From positions 1-27,450 of the forward strand of contig CANQYR010000002.1 of the NCBI GenBank assembly GCA_947628125.1: DNA of 27,450 bases, given 5' to 3'. Position 1 is the first letter of the stretch; each line of letters opens with the position of its first letter. A program made the translations under genes and the position numbers. The notes beneath the pieces are model-generated. The model was not told where the DNA came from. It ran no database searches and saw nothing but the letters and a program-made list of their open reading frames with translations. Positions 1-7,589 of the stretch are shown in pieces. The stretch is from an uncultured Bacilli bacterium. Its GTDB lineage: Bacteria; Bacillota_I; Bacilli_A; RF39; UBA660.

Positions 1-9
1 TTTTAAAAT

Positions 10-36
10 TTGACAAAAAAATAACCATTTTATAAT
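10..36 (+). promoter_or_regulatory. Possible sigma-A promoter with no gene directly after it
   Basis: TTGACA at 10-15 and TATAAT at 31-36, spaced by only 15 bases, which is short for sigma-A. No start codon with a ribosome binding site follows until corA at 262. It could drive a short untranslated RNA ending at the hairpin at 165-190, or belong to a gene lying mostly outside the window. Both hexamers are perfect but the spacing makes activity uncertain. Confidence 0.35.
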
Positions 37-164
37 GGCTTGCTAGATTTTTGAATTTTAAAAGTGTTTAAGTTCCGTCTAACTAAAAAAGAAATAAACC
101 CCAAAACCAAAACATACTATAAAACAGACACATATGTTTTAAAAACTAACAATACATATACAAT

Positions 165-190
165 AATAGGTGACTAAAACCTATTTTTAT
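165..190 (+). terminator. Weak intrinsic terminator-like hairpin
   Basis: AATAGGT (165-171) and ACCTATT (179-185) form a perfect 7-bp stem with a 7-nt loop, followed by a broken T run. It lies upstream of the corA promoter and could end a transcript starting near 43. The stem is AT-rich and the T tract is interrupted by an A, so strength is doubtful. Confidence 0.35.
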
Positions 191-213
191 TTGACAAAAA
201 ATTAAAAAAAAAC

Positions 214-241
214 TTAAACTTTTAAATTGATGCGGTATAAT
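214..241 (+). promoter_or_regulatory. corA promoter
   Basis: A perfect TATAAT (236-241) lies 20 bases before the corA start codon at 262. The -35 is poor: TTAAAC at 214-219 gives 16-bp spacing. A perfect TTGACA at 191-196 is too far upstream to pair with this -10. Confidence 0.5.
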
Positions 242-261
242 GAAAATAAAGGATGATGAAT

Positions 262-1197
262 ATGATAAAAATATATAAAAACACTGAAGCTAACGAAAAA
301 CTAACAACCATAAATAACATTGAACCAAACACTTGGATCAACCTAACAAACCCCACCAAAGAAGAAATAAACTACGTAGCTAAAAACATCGAAATAAATG
401 CCAGCCTTTTAGAAGAAATGCTAGTTGAAAAAGACCTGCCAAGAATCAAAAAAACCAAAGAAGCCACATTAATAGTCGTTGACTTACCATATATAAATGC
501 CAAAAACGAATACAACACCTTTTCTCTTGGCATCATATTAGTAAATGATTTGCACCTAATAACCATATCCCTAAAAGAAACCGAACTATTAAACCGTTTT
601 GTAAATAACGAAATACCAAACTTTTATACAGCCAAAAAAAGTCGCTTCTGCATTCAAATACTAGAAGAAGCCTCAAAAGAATACCTAAAAATCCTAACCA
701 AATTCCAACAATACCTTGAAATAAAAGAACCAAAACTCTTAAACCTTACCAACAATAACCAACTACTAGGTATACTAAAAATTGAAAAATCCCTTTTATA
801 CTTCATCACTTCCCTAAAATATAATAACACCGTCTTAGAAAAAATAAGCAAAGAATACGTCATTGATATATATAAAGAAGACATGATAGTCTTAGAAGAC
901 ACCATCATCGATAATAAACAATGCATTGAAATGTGCACCATCTACCGCGAAATAGTATCATCAACCACCAATACCTATGGCACCATAATATCCAATAACC
1001 TAAACGTTGCCATGCGCTTTCTAGCTGGCATCACCATCGTTTTTTCTATTCCAACCATGATTGCTTCATTTCTAGGCATGAACGTTCCTTTAGGTTTTCT
1101 AGCTAAAAGTCCATTTGCCTTTATCATAATTGTCATTATTTCCTTTATCATTGCCTTTTGTCTAGCCAAATGGCTTAAAAAGAAAAACTTGTTTTAA
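262..1197 (+). CDS. corA: CorA-family Mg2+/Co2+ transporter
   Basis: A divalent cation channel of the inner membrane that takes up Mg2+ (or Co2+/Ni2+) as a pentamer. The 311-residue protein has a large, charged, helix-rich cytoplasmic N-terminal part and two C-terminal membrane helices. The family signature GMN is at about residues 272-274, at the end of the first helix, in the context FLGMNVP. A short basic tail (KWLKKKNLF) follows the last helix. I chose ATG 262 over the in-frame ATG at 253 because the SD AAAGGATGATG then sits at normal distance and the protein begins MIKIYK, as is usual for Firmicutes CorA. The gene converges with the next one, and the stop codons overlap. The family is certain; the exact metal is not readable from sequence. 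Confidence 0.95.
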   Translation: MIKIYKNTEANEKLTTINNIEPNTWINLTNPTKEEINYVAKNIEINASLLEEMLVEKDLPRIKKTKEATLIVVDLPYINAKNEYNTFSLGIILVNDLHLITISLKETELLNRFVNNEIPNFYTAKKSRFCIQILEEASKEYLKILTKFQQYLEIKEPKLLNLTNNNQLLGILKIEKSLLYFITSLKYNNTVLEKISKEYVIDIYKEDMIVLEDTIIDNKQCIEMCTIYREIVSSTTNTYGTIISNNLNVAMRFLAGITIVFSIPTMIASFLGMNVPLGFLAKSPFAFIIIVIISFIIAFCLAKWLKKKNLF

Positions 1198-1559
1198 CTT
1201 TTTTTATTAATCCCAATCATCGCTCCTAAAATACTAGACAAAATCAAAACTAAATAATAAACAATCCGTTCCAAAGAAAAATTAGTTTTATAAAAAACAA
1301 AATTAATAAAAACCAACACCAAAATTAAACACAAACCAATCTTCACCCCGGCTAAATAGCCTTTTTTATTTGCCTTTTTGCCATACCTAAAACCCAAAAT
1401 CAAAAACAACATCACCATAAAAATCATAAATAATAAAGAAGTCGTCTTAAAACTTAAAAAACCTATTAATTGAAATAATCCAAATAAAAAACAAACCAAA
1501 CAAATTACCAAAAGAAAAATTAAAACCGTTTTTCCATAACTTTTTATTATCTTCACCAT
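1194..1559 (-). CDS. TIGR04086/YrzE-like small membrane protein
   Basis: A 121-residue, strongly hydrophobic protein with about four membrane helices (residues roughly 11-32, 38-58, 70-88 and 95-115), separated by the basic loop RYGKKANKKG. This layout and size resemble the TIGR04086 (YrzE) family of Firmicutes, whose function is unknown; assignment is by general likeness, not a diagnostic motif. Start ATG 1559 is preferred over GTG 1565 because the sequence AGGGTGAT just upstream serves as SD. Its stop overlaps that of corA tail to tail, with no room for a separate terminator. Confidence 0.7.
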   Translation of the reverse strand: MVKIIKSYGKTVLIFLLVICLVCFLFGLFQLIGFLSFKTTSLLFMIFMVMLFLILGFRYGKKANKKGYLAGVKIGLCLILVLVFINFVFYKTNFSLERIVYYLVLILSSILGAMIGINKKS

Positions 1560-1631
1560 AATCACCCTAAAATACTATATGTTTTGTTTAAAAAAATAGA
1601 AGTTAGACCATAATAATTTTAGGTGATAATC

Positions 1632-2273
1632 ATGAACGAACTTATAAACGTCCTTTTAAGAACAAGCTTCTTTTACTTTTTCATTGTCCTACTATACCGA
1701 ATAATGGGTAAAAGAGAAATAGGTCAACTAGGCATAATTGACTTAATCATATCCATATTAATTGCCGAACTAGTAGCCATATCAATAGAAGATGCCGAAA
1801 AATCAATATGGCTTACCATCTTACCCTTAAGCCTTTTAACCATCCTTGAAATAACCCTTGCTTATATTTCCATCAAATCCCGCACCTTTCGGGCCTTCTT
1901 TGGTGGTAAACCATCCCTAATCATTTGTGATGGCAAAGTAAACTATAAAGAAATGGCCAAACAACGCTACAGCATGGACGACTTACTCTTAAGCTTAAGA
2001 CAAAAAGAAATAAAAGACATTGAAGATATTGAATATGCCTTTTTAGAGCCCAATGGTAAACTATCAATTTTTAAATATAACTTTTTCCACACCAAAACCA
2101 CCTATCCAATGCCCTTAATATTAGATGGCGCGGTAAATAAAAAAACCTTAGAATATTTACATAAAAACCAAACCTGGTTAGAAAATAACCTCGCCAAAAA
2201 ACACCTAGACAAAAAAGACATCTTCTACGCCTTCTATAAAAAAAATAAAATATTTGTAATAACTAACGACTAA
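1632..2273 (+). CDS. YetF/DUF421-family membrane protein
   Basis: A 213-residue protein with three N-terminal membrane helices (about residues 5-80) followed by a cytoplasmic alpha/beta part. The sequence LYRIMGKREIGQL near the N terminus and FFGGKPSLIICDGKVNYKEM in the middle are typical of the YetF/YdfR/YrbG DUF421 family; members are linked to spore or envelope properties in Bacillus, but no biochemical activity is established. Start ATG 1632 is chosen because AGGTGAT (1621-1627) is a good SD for it; GTG 1623 would lie inside that SD. It stands alone on the + strand between corA and the radC group. Confidence 0.9.
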   Translation: MNELINVLLRTSFFYFFIVLLYRIMGKREIGQLGIIDLIISILIAELVAISIEDAEKSIWLTILPLSLLTILEITLAYISIKSRTFRAFFGGKPSLIICDGKVNYKEMAKQRYSMDDLLLSLRQKEIKDIEDIEYAFLEPNGKLSIFKYNFFHTKTTYPMPLILDGAVNKKTLEYLHKNQTWLENNLAKKHLDKKDIFYAFYKKNKIFVITND

Positions 2274-2327
2274 AACCGACAAGCTTTTCACCTTTTTTAT
2301 GCTATAACAATTAAAGAAGGTGATATT

Positions 2328-2762
2328 TTGAAAAAAAAGCTAATTTTCATCGTAACAGCTATATTACTAGGTGGGGCAATGGCTTACATATCCTATAATA
2401 AACTAAATAAAATAAAAACCACTAATGCCACCGCCTACCAAATAGGCCTTTTTAAAAACTACGATAATGCTCTTAAAAAAGCCAAAACAAGTGGGGGAGC
2501 CTTAATAATCAAAAAGGGCGATGACTATCAAGTAATAGGAAGCATAAGAAGTAGCGAAAAAGCTAAAGAACAACTAGAACAATACTATAAAAACCAAAAT
2601 ATATCATACTATAAAAAAAATATAACCTTAGATGAAGAAGAAAAAGAGCTTCTAAACAATTACGAACTATTTCTAAACCAAACAACTGACCCCGACATAC
2701 TCAAAAAATTAAACGAAAAATTACTTCAAGAACTACAAGAAAGGATGAATAATAGTGACTAG
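2328..2762 (+). CDS. Membrane-anchored SPOR-domain-like protein
   Basis: A 144-residue protein with one N-terminal membrane helix (about residues 4-22) and an extracytoplasmic part. Residues 40-100 read YQIGLFKNYDNALKKA...GALIIKKGDDYQVIGSIRS.EKAKEQL...YYKK, the beta-alpha-beta pattern of SPOR/SPOR-like domains, which bind denuded septal peptidoglycan. A charged helical tail follows. It starts with TTG preceded by AAGAAGGTGAT at good spacing; no ATG with an SD lies nearby. Its last 8 bases overlap the GTG start of radC, so the two are translationally coupled. The position before radC-mreCD suggests an envelope or division job, which is inference. Confidence 0.75.
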   Translation: MKKKLIFIVTAILLGGAMAYISYNKLNKIKTTNATAYQIGLFKNYDNALKKAKTSGGALIIKKGDDYQVIGSIRSSEKAKEQLEQYYKNQNISYYKKNITLDEEEKELLNNYELFLNQTTDPDILKKLNEKLLQELQERMNNSD

Positions 2763-3453
2763 TACATTTAAAACTATGCCCAAAGAAGAAAAACCAAGAG
2801 AAAAAGCCATCAAATATGGAATTGAAATGTTAAGTAACGCTGAACTATTAGCCATATTACTAAGAACCGGAACCAAAGAAAAAAACGTCCAAGAACTAGC
2901 CCTTACCATATTACAAGAAATGGATAAATTAAAAGGCCTTAAAAATAGCCGCTTATCAAAACTAGCATCCATCAAAGGCGTCGGCAAAGTAAAAGCCATC
3001 ACCATACTAGCGGCCATCGAACTTGGTAAACGCCTTAACATAAACGAAAATGAAGAAAAAATAAAACTAAACAACACCACCGAAGTCTACCAAAAATATA
3101 AAGATAAACTCGAAAACGAAACCCAAGAAAAATTCATCGCCATCTTTTTAAATAACCAAAACATCGTTTTAGGCACAAAACTAATGTTTATTGGCATCTC
3201 TAATAAAAGCCTAATCGAACCCAAAGAAATATTTAAAGAAGCCATGCTCTATAATGCCCAGCGCCTAATAATATTGCATAACCATCCAAGTGGCAACCCC
3301 AAACCTAGTAAAGAAGATTACTTTCTAACTAAACAAATCCAAAATGCTGGATTTTTATTAAACATCATCTTAATAGATCACCTAATAATCGGTAAAGATG
3401 ACTACTTTAGTTTTTACGATTACTTGAAAGGGGATAAAAAAAATGAATCGTAA
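2755..3453 (+). CDS. radC: RadC family protein (JAB/MPN domain)
   Basis: A 232-residue member of the RadC/UPF0758 family. The N-terminal UPF0758 helical part contains MLSNAELLAILLRTGT and a helix-hairpin-helix (about residues 60-85, IKGVGKVKA). The C-terminal JAB1/MPN-type metallo domain has HNHPSGNPKPSKED near residues 174-188, carrying the HxHPSG and downstream S/D ligands. The metal site is intact; the cellular role of RadC is not settled and the old DNA-repair assignment is disputed. It starts at GTG 2755, with AAGGAT 8 bases upstream, inside the end of the previous gene. It leads into mreC (11-bp overlap), as in Bacillus. Confidence 0.95.
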   Translation: MTSTFKTMPKEEKPREKAIKYGIEMLSNAELLAILLRTGTKEKNVQELALTILQEMDKLKGLKNSRLSKLASIKGVGKVKAITILAAIELGKRLNINENEEKIKLNNTTEVYQKYKDKLENETQEKFIAIFLNNQNIVLGTKLMFIGISNKSLIEPKEIFKEAMLYNAQRLIILHNHPSGNPKPSKEDYFLTKQIQNAGFLLNIILIDHLIIGKDDYFSFYDYLKGDKKNES

Positions 3454-4090
3454 AAATATCATCATTTTAATCATCTTCTTTATGGCTATCTACCTTTTAA
3501 AAGATCCATTCTTAAGCCTTTACATCAAAAAAGATTTTAACCTTAACCTAGAACTAGAAAATGCTGAACAACTACAAAAACTAAAAAAAGATTACGAAGA
3601 AATATTAACCTTTCAAAACCAAACTCAAGAAACAAACATCAGCAAAATCATAATCAATGACCCCTTAACCATAACAAATGAAATCACCATTTTAAAAGGA
3701 AAAGAAGAAAACATATCAAAAGGTGATGTCGTCTTAAACGAAAAAGGCCTAATCGGCATAGTATCTAAAACCAATAAACATACATCTGTTGTCCAAACAA
3801 TAAAACATAAAGACACCAAAATAGCCGTCAAAATAGGTCCCTATAACGGCCTGTTAGAAAGTGAAAACGGTCAAATCATAATCAAAAACTGGCCAAGCAA
3901 TAACAACGTAAATATAAACGATGAAATAACCACATCAAACTATAGCTATTTCTTCAAAGACATCAAAATTGGCACCATCAAAGAAATAATTCCTAATGAT
4001 GAAATAACAAATACCATCATCATCACTTCTTACGCCGACTTTGAAAACTTAAACTATGTCTATATCAAAGGAAGTAATAACAATGAATAA
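3443..4090 (+). CDS. mreC: Rod shape-determining protein MreC
   Basis: A component of the elongasome: a single-pass membrane protein that links cytoplasmic MreB to the peptidoglycan synthesis enzymes. The 215 residues comprise an N-terminal membrane helix (about 5-22), a coiled-coil stretch (about 30-55) and the double beta-barrel domain, recognisable from GDVVLNEKGLIGIVSKTNKHTS and the DI.IGTI motif. At 215 residues it is shorter than the roughly 290 of Bacillus, mainly through a short coiled coil and no C-terminal tail. ATG 3443 has the SD AAAGGGGAT and overlaps radC by 11 bases. mreB is not in the window. Confidence 0.92.
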   Translation: MNRKNIIILIIFFMAIYLLKDPFLSLYIKKDFNLNLELENAEQLQKLKKDYEEILTFQNQTQETNISKIIINDPLTITNEITILKGKEENISKGDVVLNEKGLIGIVSKTNKHTSVVQTIKHKDTKIAVKIGPYNGLLESENGQIIIKNWPSNNNVNINDEITTSNYSYFFKDIKIGTIKEIIPNDEITNTIIITSYADFENLNYVYIKGSNNNE

Positions 4091-4436
4091 TATTTTTTCC
4101 TATTTATGCTTTAACCTTTTTGCTGATTGCAAAAAACAAAGATTACCAATCATCCTTTTCTTTAGTCTTACCCTTGACTTACTTATATACCAAACCTATC
4201 AAAACACCATTCTCTTTATTTTTCTTTACCTATTAAACCGAAAAATGAAACCATCTAAAAACATACTAATTTACCTATTAAAAAATTTATTAAACCTTAC
4301 ACTTGCCATCATCTTTTATAGTGTATTAACAAATAACCTTTTAAACATAAAATACATGATTATCATTTATATTATAAATATTGTAACATCAATTATCTTT
4401 TACATATTCTCAAATAAAACTCTTTTGTATGAATAA
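4083..4436 (+). CDS. mreD: Rod shape-determining protein MreD-like
   Basis: A small, very hydrophobic 117-residue protein with about three to four membrane helices, placed directly after mreC with an 8-bp overlap. Sequence likeness to MreD is weak, as always for this fast-evolving family; the call rests on position, hydrophobicity and size. It is shorter than typical MreD (about 160-170 residues), so it may be a reduced version. ATG 4083 is preferred to ATG 4056 because AAAGGAAGT lies just before it. Confidence 0.75.
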   Translation: MNNIFSYLCFNLFADCKKQRLPIILFFSLTLDLLIYQTYQNTILFIFLYLLNRKMKPSKNILIYLLKNLLNLTLAIIFYSVLTNNLLNIKYMIIIYIINIVTSIIFYIFSNKTLLYE

Positions 4437-4474
4437 ATAATAATCATTAATCATAATCTTTTTTAGGTGATAAC

Positions 4475-5083
4475 ATGGACGAAATGGACTTAATCTTAAA
4501 AAGACATAAAAAAAGATGCCAAGGCGAAAAAGAAAGTAAAAAAATTAGCAACATCTTTTCCAAAATCCTTCTTAGCATTATCTTTATTCTTTTAAGTTGT
4601 ATATACATTAACCTCAAAGAAAATAACCTCCAAACCTATAAAAAAGTAGTCCTTGAAGATAATCTTTCCTTTACCAAAATCAATAACCTTGTCCAAAAAA
4701 CCTTTGGCAACATCATGACCAATTTAAAAACCAACGAAGCAGTCGAAGTAAATAACGAAATAAACTTAAAAGAAAGAGTTCCTTACCAAGAAGGCTATCA
4801 AATAAAAACTACTAAAGATGCGCCCATCGAAGCCTTAAAAAGTGGCATATTAGTATACCTTGGCGAGAAAGAAAACTATGGCCAAACCGCCATCATTCAA
4901 GGTGTTGATGGCATCGATATATGGTATGGTAACATCACCAACGTTAGCCTAAAACTTTATGATTACGTAGAAGAAAACACCATCATAGCCTCCGCGGCAA
5001 GTGATGTAACCTATGAAGTTTACTACCAAAACGAAAGCAAAATAACCTATGAAGAAGCATTTAAAAAAGTGGCAAATCAATAA
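4475..5083 (+). CDS. spoIVFA: SpoIVFA-like regulator of pro-sigma-K processing (degenerate LytM fold)
   Basis: A 202-residue protein with a basic cytoplasmic N terminus (about residues 1-28), one membrane helix (29-48) and an extracytoplasmic LytM/M23-like domain (about 110-190). Where a catalytic M23 peptidase has HxH near the end of the fold, this protein has IWYGNI, and other zinc-binding histidines are also missing, so it should be inactive. That fits SpoIVFA, which holds the intramembrane protease SpoIVFB inactive in the outer forespore membrane. It overlaps spoIVFB by 35 bases, matching the Bacillus pair. The SD AGGTGAT precedes ATG 4475. A gene-order alternative, an M23 division factor, is unlikely given the lost ligands. 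Confidence 0.85.
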   Translation: MDEMDLILKRHKKRCQGEKESKKISNIFSKILLSIIFILLSCIYINLKENNLQTYKKVVLEDNLSFTKINNLVQKTFGNIMTNLKTNEAVEVNNEINLKERVPYQEGYQIKTTKDAPIEALKSGILVYLGEKENYGQTAIIQGVDGIDIWYGNITNVSLKLYDYVEENTIIASAASDVTYEVYYQNESKITYEEAFKKVANQ

Positions 5084-5801
5084 CTTTACCTATTTATACT
5101 TTCTAATAGCCCTTTGCTGTGGCTACTTTAAAACCACCATATTAATTTTCACAATCATTATTATCCATGAACTAGGCCATCTTTTTTTTATCAAAATATT
5201 TGGCTATCAAATCATTAAAATTGACATATACCCCTTTGGAGGGTTAACGAAAATAAACGCGCCCATTAACATTTCTCCAAATCATGAACTTATAATCAGC
5301 CTTGGTGGCATCACGAGCCAAAGTCTTTTTTTATTAATAATATTTCTTCTTAAAATAAATAATGAAGATTTAATATTTTACAATATTATTATCATCTTCT
5401 TTAACACAATGCCTATTTTTCCCCTAGATGGCTACAAAATATTAAGTGCCTTACTAAGTAAAATCTTCGCCTTTACCAAAGTAATAAAAATAACCAATAT
5501 AGTATCTAATATAACCTTAATAATCTTTATCATCATTACATTTCCAACTAAAAATTTAATAATCGATACCTTTTTAATCATTCAAAGCCTTATAATGATC
5601 AAAAATAGTCATTACATCCAAGAAAGGTTTTTCTTAGAAAGATACCTATATTCTTTTCCTTATCAAAAAATCATTAGCCATAATAATCAAAATTACAAAT
5701 TAATGCGCAAAAACACATTACATTTCTTTAAAAACCATAATTCTTACATCCATGAAAAAGAATTACTAACAAATCACTATAATAATTTGACAAAGAAATA
5801 A
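5049..5801 (+). CDS. spoIVFB: SpoIVFB-like intramembrane metalloprotease (M50)
   Basis: A site-2-type zinc protease of 250 residues that in Bacillus cleaves pro-sigma-K in the mother cell. The first zinc motif IIHELGHLFF (His40, Glu41, His44) lies in a membrane helix, and the second, NTMPIFPLDGYKIL with Asp near residue 127, is in a later helix; both are intact. About six membrane helices are visible. A C-terminal hydrophilic tail of about 60 residues sits where Bacillus SpoIVFB has its CBS domain, but it is much shorter and I see no CBS pattern. ATG 5049 lies 35 bases inside spoIVFA, so translation is coupled. The rplU promoter begins within its last codons. Confidence 0.9.
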   Translation: MKKHLKKWQINNFTYLYFLIALCCGYFKTTILIFTIIIIHELGHLFFIKIFGYQIIKIDIYPFGGLTKINAPINISPNHELIISLGGITSQSLFLLIIFLLKINNEDLIFYNIIIIFFNTMPIFPLDGYKILSALLSKIFAFTKVIKITNIVSNITLIIFIIITFPTKNLIIDTFLIIQSLIMIKNSHYIQERFFLERYLYSFPYQKIISHNNQNYKLMRKNTLHFFKNHNSYIHEKELLTNHYNNLTKK

Positions 5802-5815
5802 ATATTTGATAGAAT
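5787..5815 (+). promoter_or_regulatory. Promoter of the rplU-prp-rpmA operon
   Basis: TTGACA (5787-5792), a 17-bp spacer and TAGAAT (5810-5815). The -35 box lies inside the end of spoIVFB. Transcription should begin near 5822, leaving about 100 bases of untranslated leader before rplU. This separates constitutive ribosomal expression from the sporulation genes upstream. Confidence 0.8.
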
Positions 5816-5821
5816 TTATAT

Positions 5822-5919
5822 GTTTTATCAAAGGCCCATGCTTTTATAAAACCGCTCTTAAAAAGGTTTAAAAACCAATTGGTACCTTATAGGCGTGTCT
5901 TAAGAATAGGAGGTAAAAA
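5822..5919 (+). promoter_or_regulatory. Ribosomal protein L21 leader (putative autoregulatory RNA)
   Basis: The only long 5' leader before a protein gene in this window. It holds nested complementarity: AAGGT/ACCTT around 5873-5892 enclosing ACC/GGT, and CTTAA/TTAAG as an outer pair. The run GGCGTGTCTTAAGAA just before the SD AGGAGG resembles the conserved 3' part of the L21 leader of Firmicutes as I recall it. I infer feedback control by L21; a covariance-model match (Rfam L21 leader) would settle it. Confidence 0.6.
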
Positions 5920-6219
5920 ATGAAAGCAGTTTTTCAAACGGGTGGCAAACAATACTATGTCAGTGAAGGCGATGTTATATATGTTGAAAAATTAAATAAT
6001 GAGCCTAACAGTGAAGTTACCTTTGATGAAGTATTGTATGTTGATGGCAAAGTAGGGGATCCTTACGTTAAAGGCTCTAAAGTAATTTGCCAAGTAGAAA
6101 AACATGGTCGGCAAAAAAAGATTATTGTCTTTAAATATCATCCAAAGAAAAAATATCGTAAAAAACAAGGCCATAGACAACCTTATACTAAATTAACTGT
6201 TAAAAAAATTGTGAAATAA
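5920..6219 (+). CDS. rplU: 50S ribosomal protein L21
   Basis: A 99-residue ribosomal protein that binds 23S rRNA in the large subunit. It opens with the family hallmark MKAVFQTGGKQYYVSEGD and ends with the basic segment FKYHPKKKYRKKQGHRQPYTKLTV; length is normal. The strong SD AGGAGG precedes ATG 5920. Its TAA stop shares one base with the prp start (TAATG). Codon choice is less extreme than in the neighbours, with more G, as expected for a highly expressed gene. Confidence 0.98.
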   Translation: MKAVFQTGGKQYYVSEGDVIYVEKLNNEPNSEVTFDEVLYVDGKVGDPYVKGSKVICQVEKHGRQKKIIVFKYHPKKKYRKKQGHRQPYTKLTVKKIVK

Positions 6220-6533
6220 TGATAACAATAACAGTAAAAGAAAAGCAAAAACAAATAACTAACATTTGTTTTAAAGGGCATGCATTATATGATGATTATG
6301 GTAAAGACATCGTCTGTGCAGGGGCATCAGCCATTCTTATAACAACTGTAAATGCCATCATAAAATATGATGAAAATGCCATAAAATATGAACAAAAAAA
6401 AGACTTTAATTTGACAATATTAAAATGGGATAACATAATTAATATACTAATAAATAACATGCTAGATTTACTAGATGAACTTAAAAGTACCTATCCTAAA
6501 AATTTGCAAATTAAACGAAGAAAGGAAGAGTAA
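6219..6533 (+). CDS. prp: Ribosomal-processing cysteine protease Prp (L27 N-terminus protease)
   Basis: Prp (YsxB) removes the N-terminal extension from ribosomal protein L27, an essential step in Firmicutes that carry the extension. The 104-residue protein has the family motif FKGHA...GKDIVCAGASA, giving the catalytic His near residue 21 and Cys near residue 33. It lies between rplU and rpmA as in Bacillus and Staphylococcus. No SD is visible; the TAATG overlap with rplU suggests translational re-initiation, keeping the protease below ribosomal protein levels. Confidence 0.95.
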   Translation: MITITVKEKQKQITNICFKGHALYDDYGKDIVCAGASAILITTVNAIIKYDENAIKYEQKKDFNLTILKWDNIINILINNMLDLLDELKSTYPKNLQIKRRKEE

Positions 6534-6534
6534 T

Positions 6535-6816
6535 ATGCTAATAAAATTAAACTTACAATTATTCGCGCATAAAAAGGCTCAGACTTCAACCCAAAACGGT
6601 CGTGACTCAGTAGGGCGAAGATTAGGCGCTAAAGCAGCCGATGGCCAAAAAGTCAGCCAAGGTTCCATTTTATATCGGCAAAGAGGAACAAAAATTTATC
6701 CAGGCAAAAACGTTGGCATGGGTAAAGACCATACTCTATTTGCTAAAATAGATGGCATCGTTCGTTTTGAAAGAAGCGGCAAAACTAAAAAGAAAGTAAG
6801 TATTTATGAAAGCTAA
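6535..6816 (+). CDS. rpmA: 50S ribosomal protein L27 with cleavable N-terminal extension
   Basis: A 93-residue protein located near the peptidyl-transferase centre. The body GRDSVGRRLGAKAADGQKV... is classical L27. Before it is the extension MLIKLNLQLF followed by AHKKA, matching the Prp site (cleavage after the Phe in staphylococcal L27). The mature N terminus would be AHKK. Start ATG 6535 has the SD GAAAGGAAGAG; an earlier in-frame ATG at 6475 is inside prp and has no SD. It is followed immediately by an intrinsic terminator. Confidence 0.98.
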   Translation: MLIKLNLQLFAHKKAQTSTQNGRDSVGRRLGAKAADGQKVSQGSILYRQRGTKIYPGKNVGMGKDHTLFAKIDGIVRFERSGKTKKKVSIYES

Positions 6817-6842
6817 AAATTCGAACATTTCGAATTTTTTTT
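6816..6842 (+). terminator. Intrinsic terminator of the rplU operon
   Basis: AAAATTCGAA (6816-6825) pairs with TTCGAATTTT (6829-6838) over 10 bp with a 3-nt loop, followed by more T. It starts at the last base of the rpmA stop codon. Confidence 0.85.
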
Positions 6843-6869
6843 GTAGTTTAAATAAAAATATGTTATACT
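6841..6869 (+). promoter_or_regulatory. Promoter of the surface-protein pair
   Basis: TTGTAG (6841-6846), 17-bp spacer, extended -10 TGTTATACT with TATACT at 6864-6869. The -35 begins inside the T tract of the preceding terminator. Confidence 0.8.
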
Positions 6870-6893
6870 ACATACTATAAAGAGGTGGGTCAA

Positions 6894-7589
6894 ATGACGA
6901 AAAAAAATATTAAACAAGCACTTATCATCATTATCTTAGTTGCCTTAGTATTCTTACTAAAAGAAGGCAAAAACTATTTCTACAATCAAAAAGTATTAAA
7001 TAACTATCTATTTGTCTATGAAGAAGATGACTTTGCCTGTCAAACAGTTGGTTTAAAAGATACTAATGTTACCATAAAAAGAAAAGATGATGATAATTAT
7101 AATATCGAAAATGCCGTTTGGGTAATTGAAAACGAAAAAACCAAAAAATCTCAAACCTACACAACCAATCAAAAAGGCTTAATCTGCCTAAATGGTCTAA
7201 ATTATGGCGACTACCGTATTTATGAAAAAGAAGTACCCAAAAACATAGTTAGACATAGTAACGTCTATAAAATATCTCTAAATAAAGATAATAAAACAGC
7301 CGACATTAAGGTTGACGATCCTAAAGATGAAATTACCTTAATATTTGAAATATATGATTATGACAATATCCCTAAAAAAGGCCAAAAACTCCAAATATAT
7401 AAAAATAATCAAGAAGAAAAAGTTTTAACAACCAATATCAATGGCTTAGCCCCCCTTTACAACGCCGATCGAAATGCCAAATACCAAGTTAAACTAATTG
7501 ACTCCAATGACCAAAACTTATATGATGCCAACATCGAAGAATACCAAAACATTAACTTAACAACCATTAAAGAAGGAAGTGCCAAATGA
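6894..7589 (+). CDS. Membrane-anchored SpaA/Cna-B-like surface protein
   Basis: A 231-residue protein with one N-terminal membrane helix (about 9-22) and two extracellular beta domains. The first (about 52-145) follows the SpaA-like prealbumin fold: VTIKRKDDDN with Lys62, NAVWVI, TTNQKGLICLNGLNYGDYRIYEKEVP with Glu111. Lys62 and Glu111 fit the lysine and catalytic acid of isopeptide-forming domains, but the usual Asn of the last strand is replaced by Asp (DIKVDDP, 141-142), so a bond is uncertain. A second, weaker repeat of the fold spans about 148-205. There is no LPXTG sorting signal. ATG 6894 is chosen because AGAGGTGG lies just before it. The stop overlaps the next start (ATGA), so both act together. 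Confidence 0.7.
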   Translation: MTKKNIKQALIIIILVALVFLLKEGKNYFYNQKVLNNYLFVYEEDDFACQTVGLKDTNVTIKRKDDDNYNIENAVWVIENEKTKKSQTYTTNQKGLICLNGLNYGDYRIYEKEVPKNIVRHSNVYKISLNKDNKTADIKVDDPKDEITLIFEIYDYDNIPKKGQKLQIYKNNQEEKVLTTNINGLAPLYNADRNAKYQVKLIDSNDQNLYDANIEEYQNINLTTIKEGSAK

